Assembly: GCA_003550325.1 (NCBI GenBank)
Contig: QKWP01000121.1
Span: 116,481-180,480, forward strand
Source: Gigaspora rosea
Taxonomy: Eukaryota; Glomeromycota; Glomeromycetes; Diversisporales; Gigasporaceae
Length of the DNA stretch: 64,000 nucleotides
Reading direction: 5' to 3'
Part shown: positions 44,301-56,999 of the stretch, piece after piece
Layout: each line of letters opens with the position of its first letter
Position numbering within the stretch: position 1 is the stretch's first letter
Made by a program: the position numbers and the translations under genes
Notes under the pieces: generated by a model
What the model was told of the DNA's origin: nothing
The model's database searches: none
What the model saw: only the letters and a program-made list of their open reading frames with translations

Positions 44301-45699
44301 AAATACAAAGGCTTATTAATTATGGGGTTCAAAACTATTAAATGCTAGTTTTTTAGCGTTGAAGTAATCTGTTTATTCAAATTATATTTAGAGAAAAAAA
44401 ATTAGGCACACTTTCAGGAATCTTAACATGGCATGAATTTACATGGCCCGAAACTGATGATAATACAAGATATACCTGTGCACGATCTTTATCAAGATTT
44501 GGACCCTTGCATAAATTTTTTTTTTTTTAAAAAAAAAGAGAGGTCTATGCTCTAATTCTTTATTAAGATTTTGTAGATTATACATATTTAATTACATGTA
44601 AGAATTACTAATCTATAGAGAAGTAGAGATAAGAGCTAAGGTTTACTCTCGACCTTATTCTTTACTAGAATGGCCGTAGACCTCTAGTTTTCGGAGAAGA
44701 TGTTGTTAATGGAAATATTATTAGTGAAAATGAATTTATCGATCTTTTGTTTAATAAAGAATGGTGTGGGTAAGGGGGTTTTAATCATGGTTGGTGGTGT
44801 TAATGGAGGGGGAGGAGGGACCGCCTCCGAATGTCGAGACATTCTGGAAGGTATTCAAATCTCCTTATATATGAATTCTGCTATTCTGTGATGCAGTAGT
44901 GGGGAAAGTTTTCTTCTATGGTGTCGAGATTTGAAGGGAGCAAGAGTACGTTCTGTAATGATACTGATAGGAATTTTCTTGTTGATGTGCAGGAATGTGT
45001 AGTTAGAGATGAATTCTTCAGGATTTTTAAGCGGTAATTTCTTTTCTTCTGCGATTTTAAGTAGGATTTTTCTGAGTTCTGTATTGAAAATGAAGTGGTT
45101 GGAAACACAGGTTAGTAGATGGGAGTAGTCTTCTGAGGTGGAGTAACATTTAGGACAAAAGTGGTTTGGATATTTGTTGGGATTACGGAGGTGTAGGAGA
45201 AGGTGAGTAGGGAGTTCCTCGGCTATTAGTTTAATTTTGAAATTCTTGATGTTGGATAGGGCGGGGTTAGTGTAAAGTGCTTTAGGTTTATCGTTAAAGA
45301 TCAGTGTTTCAAGGGTGATGTCCCAGTCAACGTTTTCTAGATGCATTACCAAAATTTGCACAGGGATTACTATCGATTTTTATCATTATTGGATAGTAAT
45401 CGATTTAAATCCCCCATAATGCGGACTAACGATTAAGATAGTAATCGATAATAATCGGTAATAATCGATAGATATCAGATTAAAAATCACGAATAACAAT
45501 ACTATTATACTGTATACTTATTTTTAAGCATTTTACAGATTTTCACATGTTTTCGCATGTTTTTACAAGGTTTCGCAATTTAATATAAAATTTTATATTT
45601 TTTTATTTATTTTTATTTATTATTATTATACCTTATATTTTAATTAAATATATATTTTTAATCAATATTATATATTTTATTATATATTATTATACATTT

Positions 45700-46064
45700 T
45701 TTACGAAAAAATAAAAAAATAACAAAAAACATAAAAACAAAAAAAAATAATGAAAAAAACAAAACCGAAAAAAATAGTAATATTTTGAACCTTTTTGCAC
45801 TTCGTTGCATAATGCTAGCTCTATATACTTATTTTTTTCACCCTGCAGTTAGCTATTATTTCTTTTCTTCTTTGTTTTAACTATAATATTCGCTTATATT
45901 CACTTATGTTCGCTTATATTTGCTACTTCCTAAAATAAAAAAAATGACAAAAAAAATAAACCCAAAAAAACGAAAATAAAAAAAATAGTAATATTTTAAA
46001 CTACTTTCATACTTCGTCGCATAATAATAGCTCTATACACTTATTTTTCTTACCCAGATGTAGT
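45700..46064 (+). repeat. About 225-bp tandem repeat running into the gap
   Basis: A block with AATAGTAATATTTTGAACC, CACTTCGTTGCATAAT and AGCTCTATA-ACTTATTTTT occurs at about 45765-45845 and again at about 45990-46064. The array probably continues into the N run. Confidence 0.7.
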
Positions 46065-47022
46065 NNNNNNNNNNNNNNNNNNNNNNNNNNNNNNNNNNNN
46101 NNNNNNNNNNNNNNNNNNNNNNNNNNNNNNNNNNNNNNNNNNNNNNNNNNNNNNNNNNNNNNNNNNNNNNNNNNNNNNNNNNNNNNNNNNNNNNNNNNNN
46201 NNNNNNNNNNNNNNNNNNNNNNNNNNNNNNNNNNNNNNNNNNNNNNNNNNNNNNNNNNNNNNNNNNNNNNNNNNNNNNNNNNNNNNNNNNNNNNNNNNNN
46301 NNNNNNNNNNNNNNNNNNNNNNNNNNNNNNNNNNNNNNNNNNNNNNNNNNNNNNNNNNNNNNNNNNNNNNNNNNNNNNNNNNNNNNNNNNNNNNNNNNNN
46401 NNNNNNNNNNNNNNNNNNNNNNNNNNNNNNNNNNNNNNNNNNNNNNNNNNNNNNNNNNNNNNNNNNNNNNNNNNNNNNNNNNNNNNNNNNNNNNNNNNNN
46501 NNNNNNNNNNNNNNNNNNNNNNNNNNNNNNNNNNNNNNNNNNNNNNNNNNNNNNNNNNNNNNNNNNNNNNNNNNNNNNNNNNNNNNNNNNNNNNNNNNNN
46601 NNNNNNNNNNNNNNNNNNNNNNNNNNNNNNNNNNNNNNNNNNNNNNNNNNNNNNNNNNNNNNNNNNNNNNNNNNNNNNNNNNNNNNNNNNNNNNNNNNNN
46701 NNNNNNNNNNNNNNNNNNNNNNNNNNNNNNNNNNNNNNNNNNNNNNNNNNNNNNNNNNNNNNNNNNNNNNNNNNNNNNNNNNNNNNNNNNNNNNNNNNNN
46801 NNNNNNNNNNNNNNNNNNNNNNNNNNNNNNNNNNNNNNNNNNNNNNNNNNNNNNNNNNNNNNNNNNNNNNNNNNNNNNNNNNNNNNNNNNNNNNNNNNNN
46901 NNNNNNNNNNNNNNNNNNNNNNNNNNNNNNNNNNNNNNNNNNNNNNNNNNNNNNNNNNNNNNNNNNNNNNNNNNNNNNNNNNNNNNNNNNNNNNNNNNNN
47001 NNNNNNNNNNNNNNNNNNNNNN
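46065..47022. other. Assembly gap (958 N)
   Basis: The gap starts inside a tandem repeat and is followed by about 20 T. Its true length is unknown. Confidence 0.95.
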
Positions 47023-50000
47023 TTTTTTTTTTTTTTTTTTTTGCCTGGTGATTTGGGTTGAAATTTTCATGACGGTATGTAATCGTTAAAGATCTGTTAA
47101 TCGTTATATATCGTTTTAAATAATTATGATTATAATCGATTTATAGATATATAATGATTATAATATATAAAATGATATATATCGATTATAGATATATATC
47201 GATTTTCAACCAATTAATCGATATATATCGTTATTTTTTAATCGATATAAAATGATTAACTGTTATATATCGATTAATATCTATATATAAAATTTTGTGA
47301 TTTTGGATTCCTATATCCGGATTCTTTGTTGATTATGCTAGAGGATGTCGTTTGTTATTTTGTGTATCTGTTTTAGTAGTGTTTTGATCGGGTAAATTGT
47401 AGGTATGTCATTGATCAGTGTTGAAAATTGGTTGTATAGAAATTTTTGGGGATGATGTCGAGAGGATATGGAGGAAGTGGGTCAGAAATTTTGAGATTTG
47501 GGTTATATGAAATTTCTAGTTTCCTTTCCATTAGCATTGTTATTAGTATACATTGTAGGTGTGGGAAGTTAGATCGGTCAAGTTTTAGATGTGAGATGCG
47601 GTGTATATCTATTGTATGTTCTACAAGGTTTTTGAATGGTAGATTATTAGTTGTTATATTCAATTTTGCTGTATTATCTATCGTAGTAGAAATGAAGATA
47701 AGTAGTGTTAGTAGTGCGTTTGTTTTGGATGGCCAGTATCTGTTAAAGATGCTAATTGTTGATCTGCTATGTTGTAATGTGCAAGAGGCCACTATTTTTT
47801 TGTCGTCAGTCTGGTTATTGTTTTTGTTGATTGCGATATTTATCGAGATTGACTTCTTTTTAAAGTTGGAGGATACGAGTGACTCCTATTTTCCTATTGG
47901 TAGTGTTTAAAAGGCTAAAAGGGGTCTGGATAGTAGTTCGTCAAGTGGGATAACTTGGATTGGAGAGGGTAGATGTCGGAGGCTGTCTATTATGTCGCTA
48001 ATATTCGCATGTATTTGGAGTTTGTAGTCTATTTGGAGGTTGTGTATGAACCGTTTATCAACAATAAAGTAACAGCGGGAGGTTCTTAGTTTTTTGTTTT
48101 TTAGTTCGCATCCGGGACAGGGTTTAACGGATTTTATATCACTAGATGTATTATAGTGTCTAGCTTTTAGTGTATTAGTATTTTGGTTAAATATTTTTGC
48201 GATTTCCCCCTTCGAGGTAATTATCCATTCTTTCTTGTCAGGGGTCCATTTAGGCGAGCTGAAGGGGTTGAATTTTGTGATATTGAGTGTGGGAATTGCA
48301 TGAGAGATAATAAGGTCTTGTATAAGTTGGAACCATTTTGGGATTCTTTCTCGAGGGATTTTCTTGATATTGTAGTGGAAGTTTTTCCATTCTATCAACT
48401 TTTGGTTTCTAAAGTCCATAAATTGTTCGATACAGAAAATCCCATGTGAGTTCAAGTTTTCTTTTAAGTGTATGCATTTGTGGTGGGAAAAGAGAATTGG
48501 GTTGATCGAGGTGCCTAGTAGGTTAGTTGTAATAGGCCAGTTATTTAGTGGTCTTAGAAATTTTATATTGAGTTTGTGTGTTGCCCATAGGGCTTGGCAG
48601 GTATGTGTGAGGTATTGTGAGTGTGGAAGAGCAGGCCATTCTTCCAGAATAGATTCATTGGCGTATGCCGAGTTTTGAATTTGTTGAAGTCTTATCTTAA
48701 GATAGGACTTATCGAAATCGGGTGGTTTAGGCCTTTTTGGAGGTTAGAGATAAGGGTGGATAGTTGTGCTTGCAATATGTCCGTGAGGGCGTAAATGTTT
48801 GTACAGTGTAAAAAGGAGTTTGGTAGGCTTCTAGCGATCTTTGCTTTTTGTCGTACGATCTTGGTTATTAATTGATTGATTTGTTTTAGTTGTAAAGGAT
48901 TCAGGTACGAGGAGAGGATACGGTATTGGAAGCGAGGTAGAATAACATGGTTGTATATATAGATGGCTTGTTTTTCAGTTATGCGTGCGAGTTGGAGTTT
49001 TTTCAGGTTCGTGGTAATTTCAGCTATAATTAATTTTTGTATGTGGGTGTATGTTTTTCCTGTTGTAAACTATGCACCTAGATATTTCAAGGGAGTGTTG
49101 AGTGGTAGAGCAGTGATTATTGTAGTATCGAAATTGATGTTCGGTGTGGGGTTGAGGAGTTGGAGATTAGAAATGATTTTGTGGGATTGACTTTGATGTT
49201 ATTAAGCTTGTAAAAGCTTGAGGCAGTAATCAAAATGTCCATGAAAGTTTGTTTATTAGGGGCAATTCAGAGGGAGTCGTCCATATAGGCCATGATGGAA
49301 GTGTGGATTTGTTTAGGAGGCTGGGATGAGATTGTGGATGAATAGCCGTGGAAGCGTTTGTGTATGGTAGCGATAAGTGGGTCATAGTATATTTTCCATA
49401 GTAGTGGTGAAAAGGTCTCGCCCTGGTCAATTCCATCTAATACAGCATATGGTGAAGTGAAGCCTCGTTCTGTAATTACTTGATTTGTGCAATTGGTTAG
49501 TAGATGGGTGAGAAGATCAATTATGTTTTGGGGGATCTTGATTCTATGGAGAGCTTTCCCCAGTGTGTTGACATTGACAGAGTCAAATGCCTTGGACATG
49601 TCCTGGGAAAGACCCAGATTTCTTTATTATTAGTGATAGCATCTTCTAAAATGTGTGTTAGTTGAGATACGGTTTGAATGGTCGATTGGAAGGGGAATGC
49701 GGCAAAGTTCATAGGTGATAATATTTCATAGCGCATAATAATTTTGGTCATTCGGTTGTTTAGTATTTTTGTAAAGATTTTTCTGGTGTAGTCAATGAGA
49801 GTGATGGGTCTAGTGGTATTGAGGTCGTAGTTGTATTTTGGTTTTTTGGGTATGGGCCATACATTTGCCCAGAACTATTGTTTCGAAGTACGGTTTAGTT
49901 TTAAGCAACTGTTGAAGATCTTTTGAAGTATCTTTATTGCGGCAATGGGAAGGTGTTGTAAGACTTCATTTGGAATTGCTGAAGGTCCAGTAGCCTTATT

Positions 50001-51752
50001 TTTAGGTGCGCTATCGAGTGTAGATTGGACTTCATCAAGAAAAATAGGAAGAGTTAGTGGTTCATATATAGAGGGGTCTATGTTCGCTAAGGGGAGGTAG
50101 GCTTCCTCCCAGTCCTTTTCCATTTCTTCGTTGGGCAGATTTGCTTTAGTTCAGTTCTCAAAGTGTGTTCTAGAACTTCTTGTTTTCCAGTTAATATTTG
50201 GTTGGTGAGAATTATTCTATCTGTCCTAACTGGGTCTGATCTGCATTTTAGAATACTGTCTAACATTCTAGAAGTGTTATCTTTGAAATCATTGTAACGA
50301 CGATTAACATAGTAGTTTATTTTATCGGTTTGTTTTTGTAGTTTTTCTAAGTTCCGGGCGGTCCAAATAGTGTGTTTGACTTGTTTAAGTTGTTGGATCG
50401 TTTGTGGGAGGTGGGAGTCTAGGTCAACTGGTGTGAGAGTGGCAATTTCCATGTTTGAAAGTTCCGCTACCATAGAGAGTAATTTGTTATATCGATCGAG
50501 CGATTCAGGTGAGGGTTGTGTAGTCAGAAGTCTAAAACATTTGTTCATTGATTTTAGTGCGAGGTGTAAGTGGGTGGCTTTGAGGAATAGGGCGTAGAAG
50601 TTTTTAGAAGTCGTAAAGGTGAAGAGAATAAGCTTATTCATAGTGTTTTTGACCAGAGCAGTCCATATGTTCCAACATTTGTCTAATTCTTTCGCATCAC
50701 ATTCTGTTTCCTGCCAGGGTAGTTCTTGTTTGATTCTTTTATCAATTTTTGCTGCAAATTCCTTCCAGTCTTCTGTAGTCATTTTGGTATACTAATATAT
50801 TTTTCGTTTACGCTTTTTGTTTTGATAATTTTTTTGCTTTGTTATGTTGATGTGCCAGGTGGTAGAGATGATGTTATTGTCACTTCCGGAGATATAACTG
50901 GCGTCAGTGATTGTGGGTTTATCTATCTTCGTGATTATATTAGAATTACACCACAAGTCATCGATTTGACTAGTTGAGTTGGGTCCTTTTCACGTAGGTG
51001 TTGTAATATTGTAAAATAATAGGAGGCTGGTGGCGTTGGCTGAGTTTAGGTTGTAGAAGAGTGGAAATTTCTTGTCTCTGAACTGATTTGCATTTAGGTC
51101 ACCCAGTAGAATTATATTCCAGTTCCTGTTTTTTGCTTCTAGAAACTATGTGAAGATTTTTTTCTGTGTGCATTTATTGAGGTGAGAGTGATTTGAGTTT
51201 GATAGTAAATAGGTAGAAATGATGCGGGTTTTGTTGGCAGGGAAATAAAAGTCTATGTATATAGCAGTGCCAGGTAGAGTGCGGATGTTGTGAATATATG
51301 GTTGTAGCTGATTACAGATCATTAGTGCCGTGCCGAGACTGGAGTCCTTTTGCTTAGCTGTGTATGGCTCAAAGTTAGAAGAATAAAAGAAGTATAAGGG
51401 GTTAGTAAGGTTTAGTGTACGTGAGTCCGTAAGTTTGGTTTCCGTTAAGGATATAATGTGCAGGTTGGATTCGGCACAGTATTCGATCCAACTTTGTGCT
51501 TTTTCTAGTCTTGTCAGTCCTCTGATGTTATGTATGGCTATGTTTATCCCGTCCTCAATTAGAAGTGTTGGTTTATTTGTTATGGTTTGTGGTATATTAT
51601 GATCAAATGTTGATTCATTTGTTATAGCATGTAGTAGATTAGTATTGAGTAGTTGCGCTATTGTTTGAGTTTCAACGGTTTCCCTAGACATCATCATAAT
51701 CATATAAGTCCCATTCGGGTTTCGGTCAGTCCAAAATTAAAAAAGAAAGTTA

Positions 51753-54142
51753 TCATAATATGAGTAGTTCAAATAAGTAGGGTGGAGTAGTACGAAAGTC
51801 AAAGTATTTATGTAGTAAGTCTACTGTGATGATCACTTTCTCATAGTCAGTTACTGGCAGGTCAATGGATAAATCGGGTAGTGAGTTAGCAATCAATTCT
51901 TTGAGTGATTGGAGGTCAGCAGGTAATTTTGGTTTGTTATTAAGAGATTGGTGTTGTTCCTTTTTGGGGATTCTAATCCATGTTTGTGGTATTTGGCAGA
52001 AGAAGTAGAATTTCCGTAATTTCCTAGCGGTCGATACTAATTCTCTAGGGTCTGTAATAGGTATATTCAGTTTGATTTGTTGAATTTTCCTGTAGTTCCA
52101 TGGGAGTTCAGGCTTCTGCGTGAAATTGATTTCTGTGTACGCAGTTGGAAGTGGTTCGGGGATATAGTATTTGTCTTCCATTTCGGTGATGAATTTTTGT
52201 ACTATAGGTAGATCAGTGAGAGGAAAGGAGTATTTGTTTAGTTTTAGTTCTGATGGTTTTTTAGGTAGACGTCGCCTCCGACAAATATAGTCATTGGGGA
52301 GTCTTTTAAAGTAATAATATTCTTTTAGAATTTCAATGTGTCGTCTGAATTCAGTTTTGTACTTGGCTACAAAGAGAAACAGGTGTCAGATTTCTTTATT
52401 TAGTTCTTGTGGAGTTACAGGGAGAAGTGGTTTAGTTTCAACTACAGGTAGGTCAAAGTATGTAGGTGGTAATTCTTTGAATATGTAGTAGTTGCGCAGT
52501 TCCCTACAGTATTCTGAAAGAGAGCAAAGTTTATTGTAGTCGGTGATTGGAAAATGATTAGTTATTTCAGAGATTAGGTTTGCGGGGTAAGCCGGTAACG
52601 GTATGCGTGTATGCAAAAAGTATGATTCAGGAAGGCATTGAAAGGAAAAGATAAGACGGAGTGTGCTGACTATCTGTCGCGTGTTGTAATGGTCATCTAT
52701 TGGTAATTGGAAAGGTAAGATTGTACGAATATCTTCTGAAATATCTTCTGGTTTATCCGAGAGAGGAGTAATTGCCTCATTGATAGCACTATTTATAGTT
52801 TCACGAGCTACCCGAAGTCGACATGTTTCTCAAGTTTGCCAAAACCCCACAGGTAGAACAACCAGCTGGTAATTTCGTGACCATTTAGTTCGAGAAAGTC
52901 CAGATTTTTTAAGTAGTCAATTGCAATTTTTTGACGGAGGCCGAAAAAAATTTGGTCACAGTTGGTTTTGTTGGTCATAGGTATATTGTGTAGCCTTTTA
53001 TATCAATCTGTAGCCTTGCTCAAGAGTGTGGTAAATTCAATTTGGTGGTGGGCTTGAGCTGCAGTTGTCCTAGTAAAAGAATAAAAAAATGCAGTGTCCT
53101 TATGCCGAATTTTCGCATTAATAGCTGTGGGGATTCGGATGTAGGTTGGTATGGTGTCCAATTTGTATCTCGTAAATTCTATGAGATTCTTCTTTGAATA
53201 TAGGATTTTTGTAATTTTATCTATGTTCCAGATTTCTTCGTCGAAGTTATCTAGTCTCTGGGCTTGCCTTTGATTTCGTAATTCGTTCTGCACTTGTTCT
53301 TTCCATTCGTTTAGTCTTTCTCGGTCGGTTTTCTGGTTAGTAAAAGAAGCTTTTTTTCCCGATGCTACTGCACTGTAGGTGAGTCTAGGGGTTGTATTTG
53401 GTTCTAATTTTTGCATGTCGTGGGCCTTAAAAGGTATTGTTTCTAGGTGGTCTGATTCAATAGTAGAGTCTGAAGTGATTTTCATGTCTATGTCCTGCTG
53501 TTTATTTATGGGGCCGGCCAGTGGGCGTCATTTGTTGATTCCAACAGTATCGATATCAAAGTCGAAGAAGTCTTTTTCCGCGAATATATAGTGAGGTGGA
53601 TCGTTCTGTGGGGTTGTTGAAATCGCTGCGCCGGTTAAGGTCATATTTGGTTCCGGTTGTTGGCTCAGGTCCTGTGGTCCCACAGTCGGTTGATCGATTT
53701 GGGTTGTTGTTGTGGTCTCGTGACACACATAGGGGTTATCGTGGGAAAAGGTGATGGGTACTGATGCGGGTCCTAGGAAATTTGTAGGGTTTGATTTGAT
53801 CGAAGGATGAACTGATATTATAGATAAATTTTTCGAGGTCAACAAGGATTCCCCAGAAACATCTGAATTTTCCTCAACACTTTTATTGGAAGGTAGGGTT
53901 TCTAGCTGTACTGCACAGAGTGGAGTCTTAGCCTTTGATTTTTTTGTTGCTTGTTCCGTGTTGTAGTTGTCTATTTCCATAGAAGTATGGGTGTTATTCT
54001 CTTCTTGTGTATCCATGTTGGTGGTACTAGGATCTTGTGTTGCCGACATAGTCGGCAACAGTTTTATAGCAGGAGATAGTGTACAGGTGGTTCGACTTCG
54101 ACTCCTCTTTATAATGGATGTTGTAGAGGGAAGCACCGACAA
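51753..54142 (-). pseudogene. LINE 3 ORF1 with a degenerate tandem protein repeat
   Basis: The N-terminal part (54142-53528) is low-complexity, rich in Thr, Ser, Pro and Gln. A charged region follows (53485-53003). From about 52720 to 51757 a module of roughly 35-50 residues recurs: a hydrophobic-Pro-Ile/Leu-Thr-Asp-Tyr start, a middle with aromatic pairs (YY, YF), and an end LP-x-TYF-x-LP. Recognisable starts are LPIDDHYN, FPITDYNK, FPLTDLPI, IPITDPRE and LPVTDYEK; ends are LPESYF, LPPTYFDLP, LPTAYTEI, IPQTWIRIP and TPPYLFEL. No CCHC or RRM is evident, unlike usual ORF1 proteins. Frame changes occur near 52625, 52385 and 52185. I do not know this repeat. Confidence 0.6.
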
Positions 54143-55023
54143 TTTCTGTCTAGTTAATACTTAAGTAAACTTTAGTTATTGTATGTAGGGTACTCTTTTC
54201 CACGATAAATTTTTCCGTTGGACCTTTGCATAAATTTAGCCCTCTACAATTGCAAAAAATTATAAAAGATTATTTTTTTGAAAAACCGAACCTATCTTCA
54301 ACAGTACACACACAACCAGAAAAAACCTGGACCACTTTTCATACTTTTATTCAAGGTATTTTTATATATCTGAATATAACATAACTTACTATACTAGTAT
54401 ATAACAAAATTTTCTTAGATGAAGGTGAGAAAAAATTAATAAATCAAGATAATAGTGTAAGACTCATTATTATTTTATATACTATTTAACTCCGTTAATA
54501 TCTAGCTAATAAATATAATTTGTGTTAACAGAGCGTAAATAGTGACAAAGATTTAGATTTAATAAATTCGGAAAATACAACAAATATGGATATAGATGCT
54601 CCATCTAGAAGGTTATATTTACTACATCTTTTACTAGTCCAAATCAGAAAGTTGATAATCAATTTTCGCTATTTGACTTTTAATTTTGACTAATGTTTAT
54701 AATCTTTATTTTAGCCACTCGATATTTGTTTTAGGTTGGGCACCACAAGAAAATCTCAAAGTCAATCAAAAAGATCCAGTAAAGCAACTAACTGAAAAAG
54801 TAAAAGAATTATTAGGGGTTATGTTTCATTCCGGAGCAACCAATGCAAAATTAAAATGGATGCAGCAGAAATGCATAAGGAATTATTATGACGTGCATAG
54901 CAGAGAGAAATTGAATATCAAGATGTACCCAAGGTATCTACTATAGCTAATTGGATTAAAAGAACATCTCGAGCTGTGAAACAAAGTATGGCTTTACAAT
55001 TTTTGGAGAGGACTAAAGCCTGA

Positions 55024-56995
55024 ATTTCAAACAACCCATGAACAACTATAAGATTCTTGAAGCCTATACCATTGGATCATTGGATGTAGTTGGTTTATGG
55101 TAATAAATAATAGTTATAATACAACGTTGGCAGTGATTTGTAAAGATTAAACATTTACTATTATTTTTTGTAGAGCGTATGGTATTTTATTTGATAAAGT
55201 ATCTAGGTCTCTGAAGTTTGGACATTCGAAAACTAGATATAAGCATATATAAATTGCAATCTAAATCTAATGGAGTCAAAAAAAAAATATGAAGGTATTC
55301 ATTAACTCGTTAGAACGAAAATTGTAGAATTGAAATAGAAAAGATGACACAATGTATTTATTAGTTTGCTGAAGAAATGTTAGCGAAACTGAGGTTAAAA
55401 GGATGAATATAAGAATATATGGTATTTGCTAATTATAACGAGTCTATTACAGAATCGGATTCATTATTAAAATTCACTGAATTACAGAAAAATCAATATA
55501 GGTATTTGGCACTTCAAAAAACTTATTCATGAAGTTTTGAAATTTTAGTTACCAAATTATGTATTAATTAATCAATGATAAGTTCGAAAAATAGTTGAAC
55601 TTCTGACCCATATTAATAGCATGTCTATATTTCTACCAGTTAACCCAATTTACATATATCAGTTGACATTGGAATTATATATAATGTCAAATTCTGAGGT
55701 ATCTTATAAATTTGCCGCATTGGGTCTTATTAGATTTGTTCACTACAAAAATTGGTTCAGCGATTTTTTTTTTTTGGCATCAGAAGGAGGGAATTAACCT
55801 TATTAGTCATGTAACGGCTATGATAGCCACAATTAAAACCTCCCTCCAAAATAAAAAAATTTATGATATGACGAATGAAATTAAAATAAACCATCACGAT
55901 ACTTAGTTCTTTTTTTTATTCATACATTCTCTGAATACAAATTATTACGAATACAAGATTTCAATTTTTTTGATATTAAATTTTCTAAACTCGGGCTTAT
56001 ACTTGAAAGAACTGTATAGAAAATACATGAAAGTCCTCCAAGAAATATACGACTTTGCTAAACAAAAACCAATTTCACACAAGTATTCTTTTACTAAGTC
56101 TAATATTCGTTTAAAATGCTCTTTTCACTGATTCTCAAATAACTGATTCTGATAGTTCCTGGTAAAGAAATATAACCCACCTAACCAATTCAAAAAAATT
56201 TTTATAAGTCGGGTAACTAAGAAAATATAACATTACAAAATATAATATTACAAAATATAACATTACAGAATTCGATATAAAATACTTGCAAATCATAGTT
56301 TTAACTATAAAAAAAATCCTCTTACTAACTATCGAAGGCTTGTCTCTTTCCAATGCATGCTTGACCATATTGTTAAAAACAAGGTCAATAAGCAAAATAT
56401 TTTTGCCGTGGTAACAAAGAAAAAAAACAATAGTTACATACACGAAAAGCTAATTAGTTCTAAAGATCAAACAGGACAAGTTGAAGTGGTAGCGCATTAT
56501 AGCAATTCAAGAGAATGCATATTAGGCTGGCTGTGCTAGTCTGATTTCTCTGATTTTTCAATGCTCGAATAAATATTGAAGCAAAAATCAGTAAAGTTAT
56601 ATAAGTTTTGAGTAATATACGCATTATAATCAAAAAAAATTGCTAATAGTCTTACTTGACTTGGTCATAATAAATTTATGATCCATCTATATTGAACATG
56701 CTAAATAATAAGACAAGGCTAACTTTTTTTTATATAGCATTAAACGTTGAGTTTGGTGCTACGATTTCATACTACCAAAATGCGAGTGTTTTTAATTTTT
56801 TGTACTCCATTTCTCTTTGGATGTTCGGGTATAATGTGATTTCTTAAAGGATTGTCCCCCAATTTCTTATATAAAATTAGTGCTGATCATAAAAAAATCT
56901 ATTCGATGAATGTAAATTTAAAAGTTAAATAATAAAATATTTTCTAATTTGTATAAAAATTTTGTAAAATATATATTTTGTTCTTATAAACATAT
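55024..56995. other. Decayed sequence downstream of the pseudogene
   Basis: Codon-like but heavily broken sequence. I recognise no domain. A three-copy 16-base tandem around ATAACATTACAAAAT lies at 56225-56275. It may contain remnants of another family member or its 3' flank. Confidence 0.35.
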
Positions 56996-56999
56996 TTAC

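Larger units (their letters stand above)
45362..47290. repeat. Repeat inserted in LINE 3, containing the large gap
   Basis: LINE 3 coding sequence stops at both edges. The left edge has a hairpin, GGATTACTATCGAT against ATAGTAATC...AATCC. The right edge is about 200 bases of ATATATCGATTATA simple repeat. A candidate imperfect duplication, AAAATTTG/AAAATTTTG, flanks it. Its superfamily is unknown. Confidence 0.6.
44855..51703 (-). pseudogene. LINE 3 ORF2 (endonuclease, RT, RNase H, CCHC)
   Basis: Reading downward from 51703: endonuclease with NIAIHNIRGL and LTETKLTDS (51560-51420), a GDLN block (about 51100), a DDLW...SDNN end (about 50960-50860); a long linker (50782-50087); RT with NKATGPSAIPNEVLQ (about 50000), MSKAFDSVNV (49590, motif A), GIDQGETFSPLLWKIYYDPL (49380-49440, motif B) and AYMDDSL (49275-49290, motif C); a connection region (48455-47907); a degraded RNase H with WPSKTNALLTLL and NITTNN (47792-47415); and a C-terminal knuckle CPKCYSTSEDYSHLLTC (about 45120-45175). 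The inserted repeat at 45362-47290 separates RNase H from the knuckle. Stops and frame changes occur between these blocks. Confidence 0.88.
44519..54217 (-). mobile_element. LINE 3: long element inserted in an exon of the DDE-like pseudogene
   Basis: It lies on the minus strand. TTGGACCCTTGCATAAATTT (44499-44518) and its one-mismatch copy at 54218-54237 are a 20-bp TSD. The host exon reads LHKF on both sides. A poly-A tail is seen as T at the 44519 end. It spans 9.7 kb including a 1.9-kb inserted repeat and a 958-base gap. It has a long ORF1 and an ORF2 with endonuclease, RT, RNase H and CCHC. Its GIDQGE RT motif links it to LINE 1. Its 3' end recurs at 63446-64000. Several stops and frame changes are present in both ORFs. 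Confidence 0.92.
41412..55023 (+). pseudogene. Intron-containing DDE-like protein of a dispersed fungal family, split by LINE 3
   Basis: Blocks that I recall from a large Rhizophagus protein family run in order. These are VEPGIIDENYHYGPFSRFWW (41445), YSITSFLPGYQCF (41610), WTYTNLPD-type sequence, SYKTDTSTGLPVVYLHDTKK (42957), HNSCISHCLAHAFG (43384), ALILVDFKMRI (about 43640), RGWTLHTVLVYQ (43717), IVSNNGPHYRNTEL (43887), FLEVGEAKSIIDSHHAQ (43982) and LGTLSGILTWHEFTWP (44402). The tail after the LINE is LHKFSPLQLQKII (54230) to VSTIANWIKR (54940). Asp in VDFKM, an Asn-Gly-Pro-His-Tyr block and Glu in EVGEAK look like a DDE triad whose second Asp is now Asn; that function is inference. GT-AG introns fit at 42418-42483, 42715-42791, 43212-43291, 44036-44098 and about 44226-44393, with more after 54354. 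Stops at 42130, 42244 and 43979 and frameshifts near 41560 and 41945 (an A run) show it is dead. Confidence 0.8.

Noticed and set aside
46033-47070. 345-codon minus-strand ORF
   Set aside because: It is almost entirely the N gap; there is no sequence to translate.
56135-56539. Overlapping ORFs on both strands
   Set aside because: No domain and mutual overlap; likely chance frames in decayed sequence.
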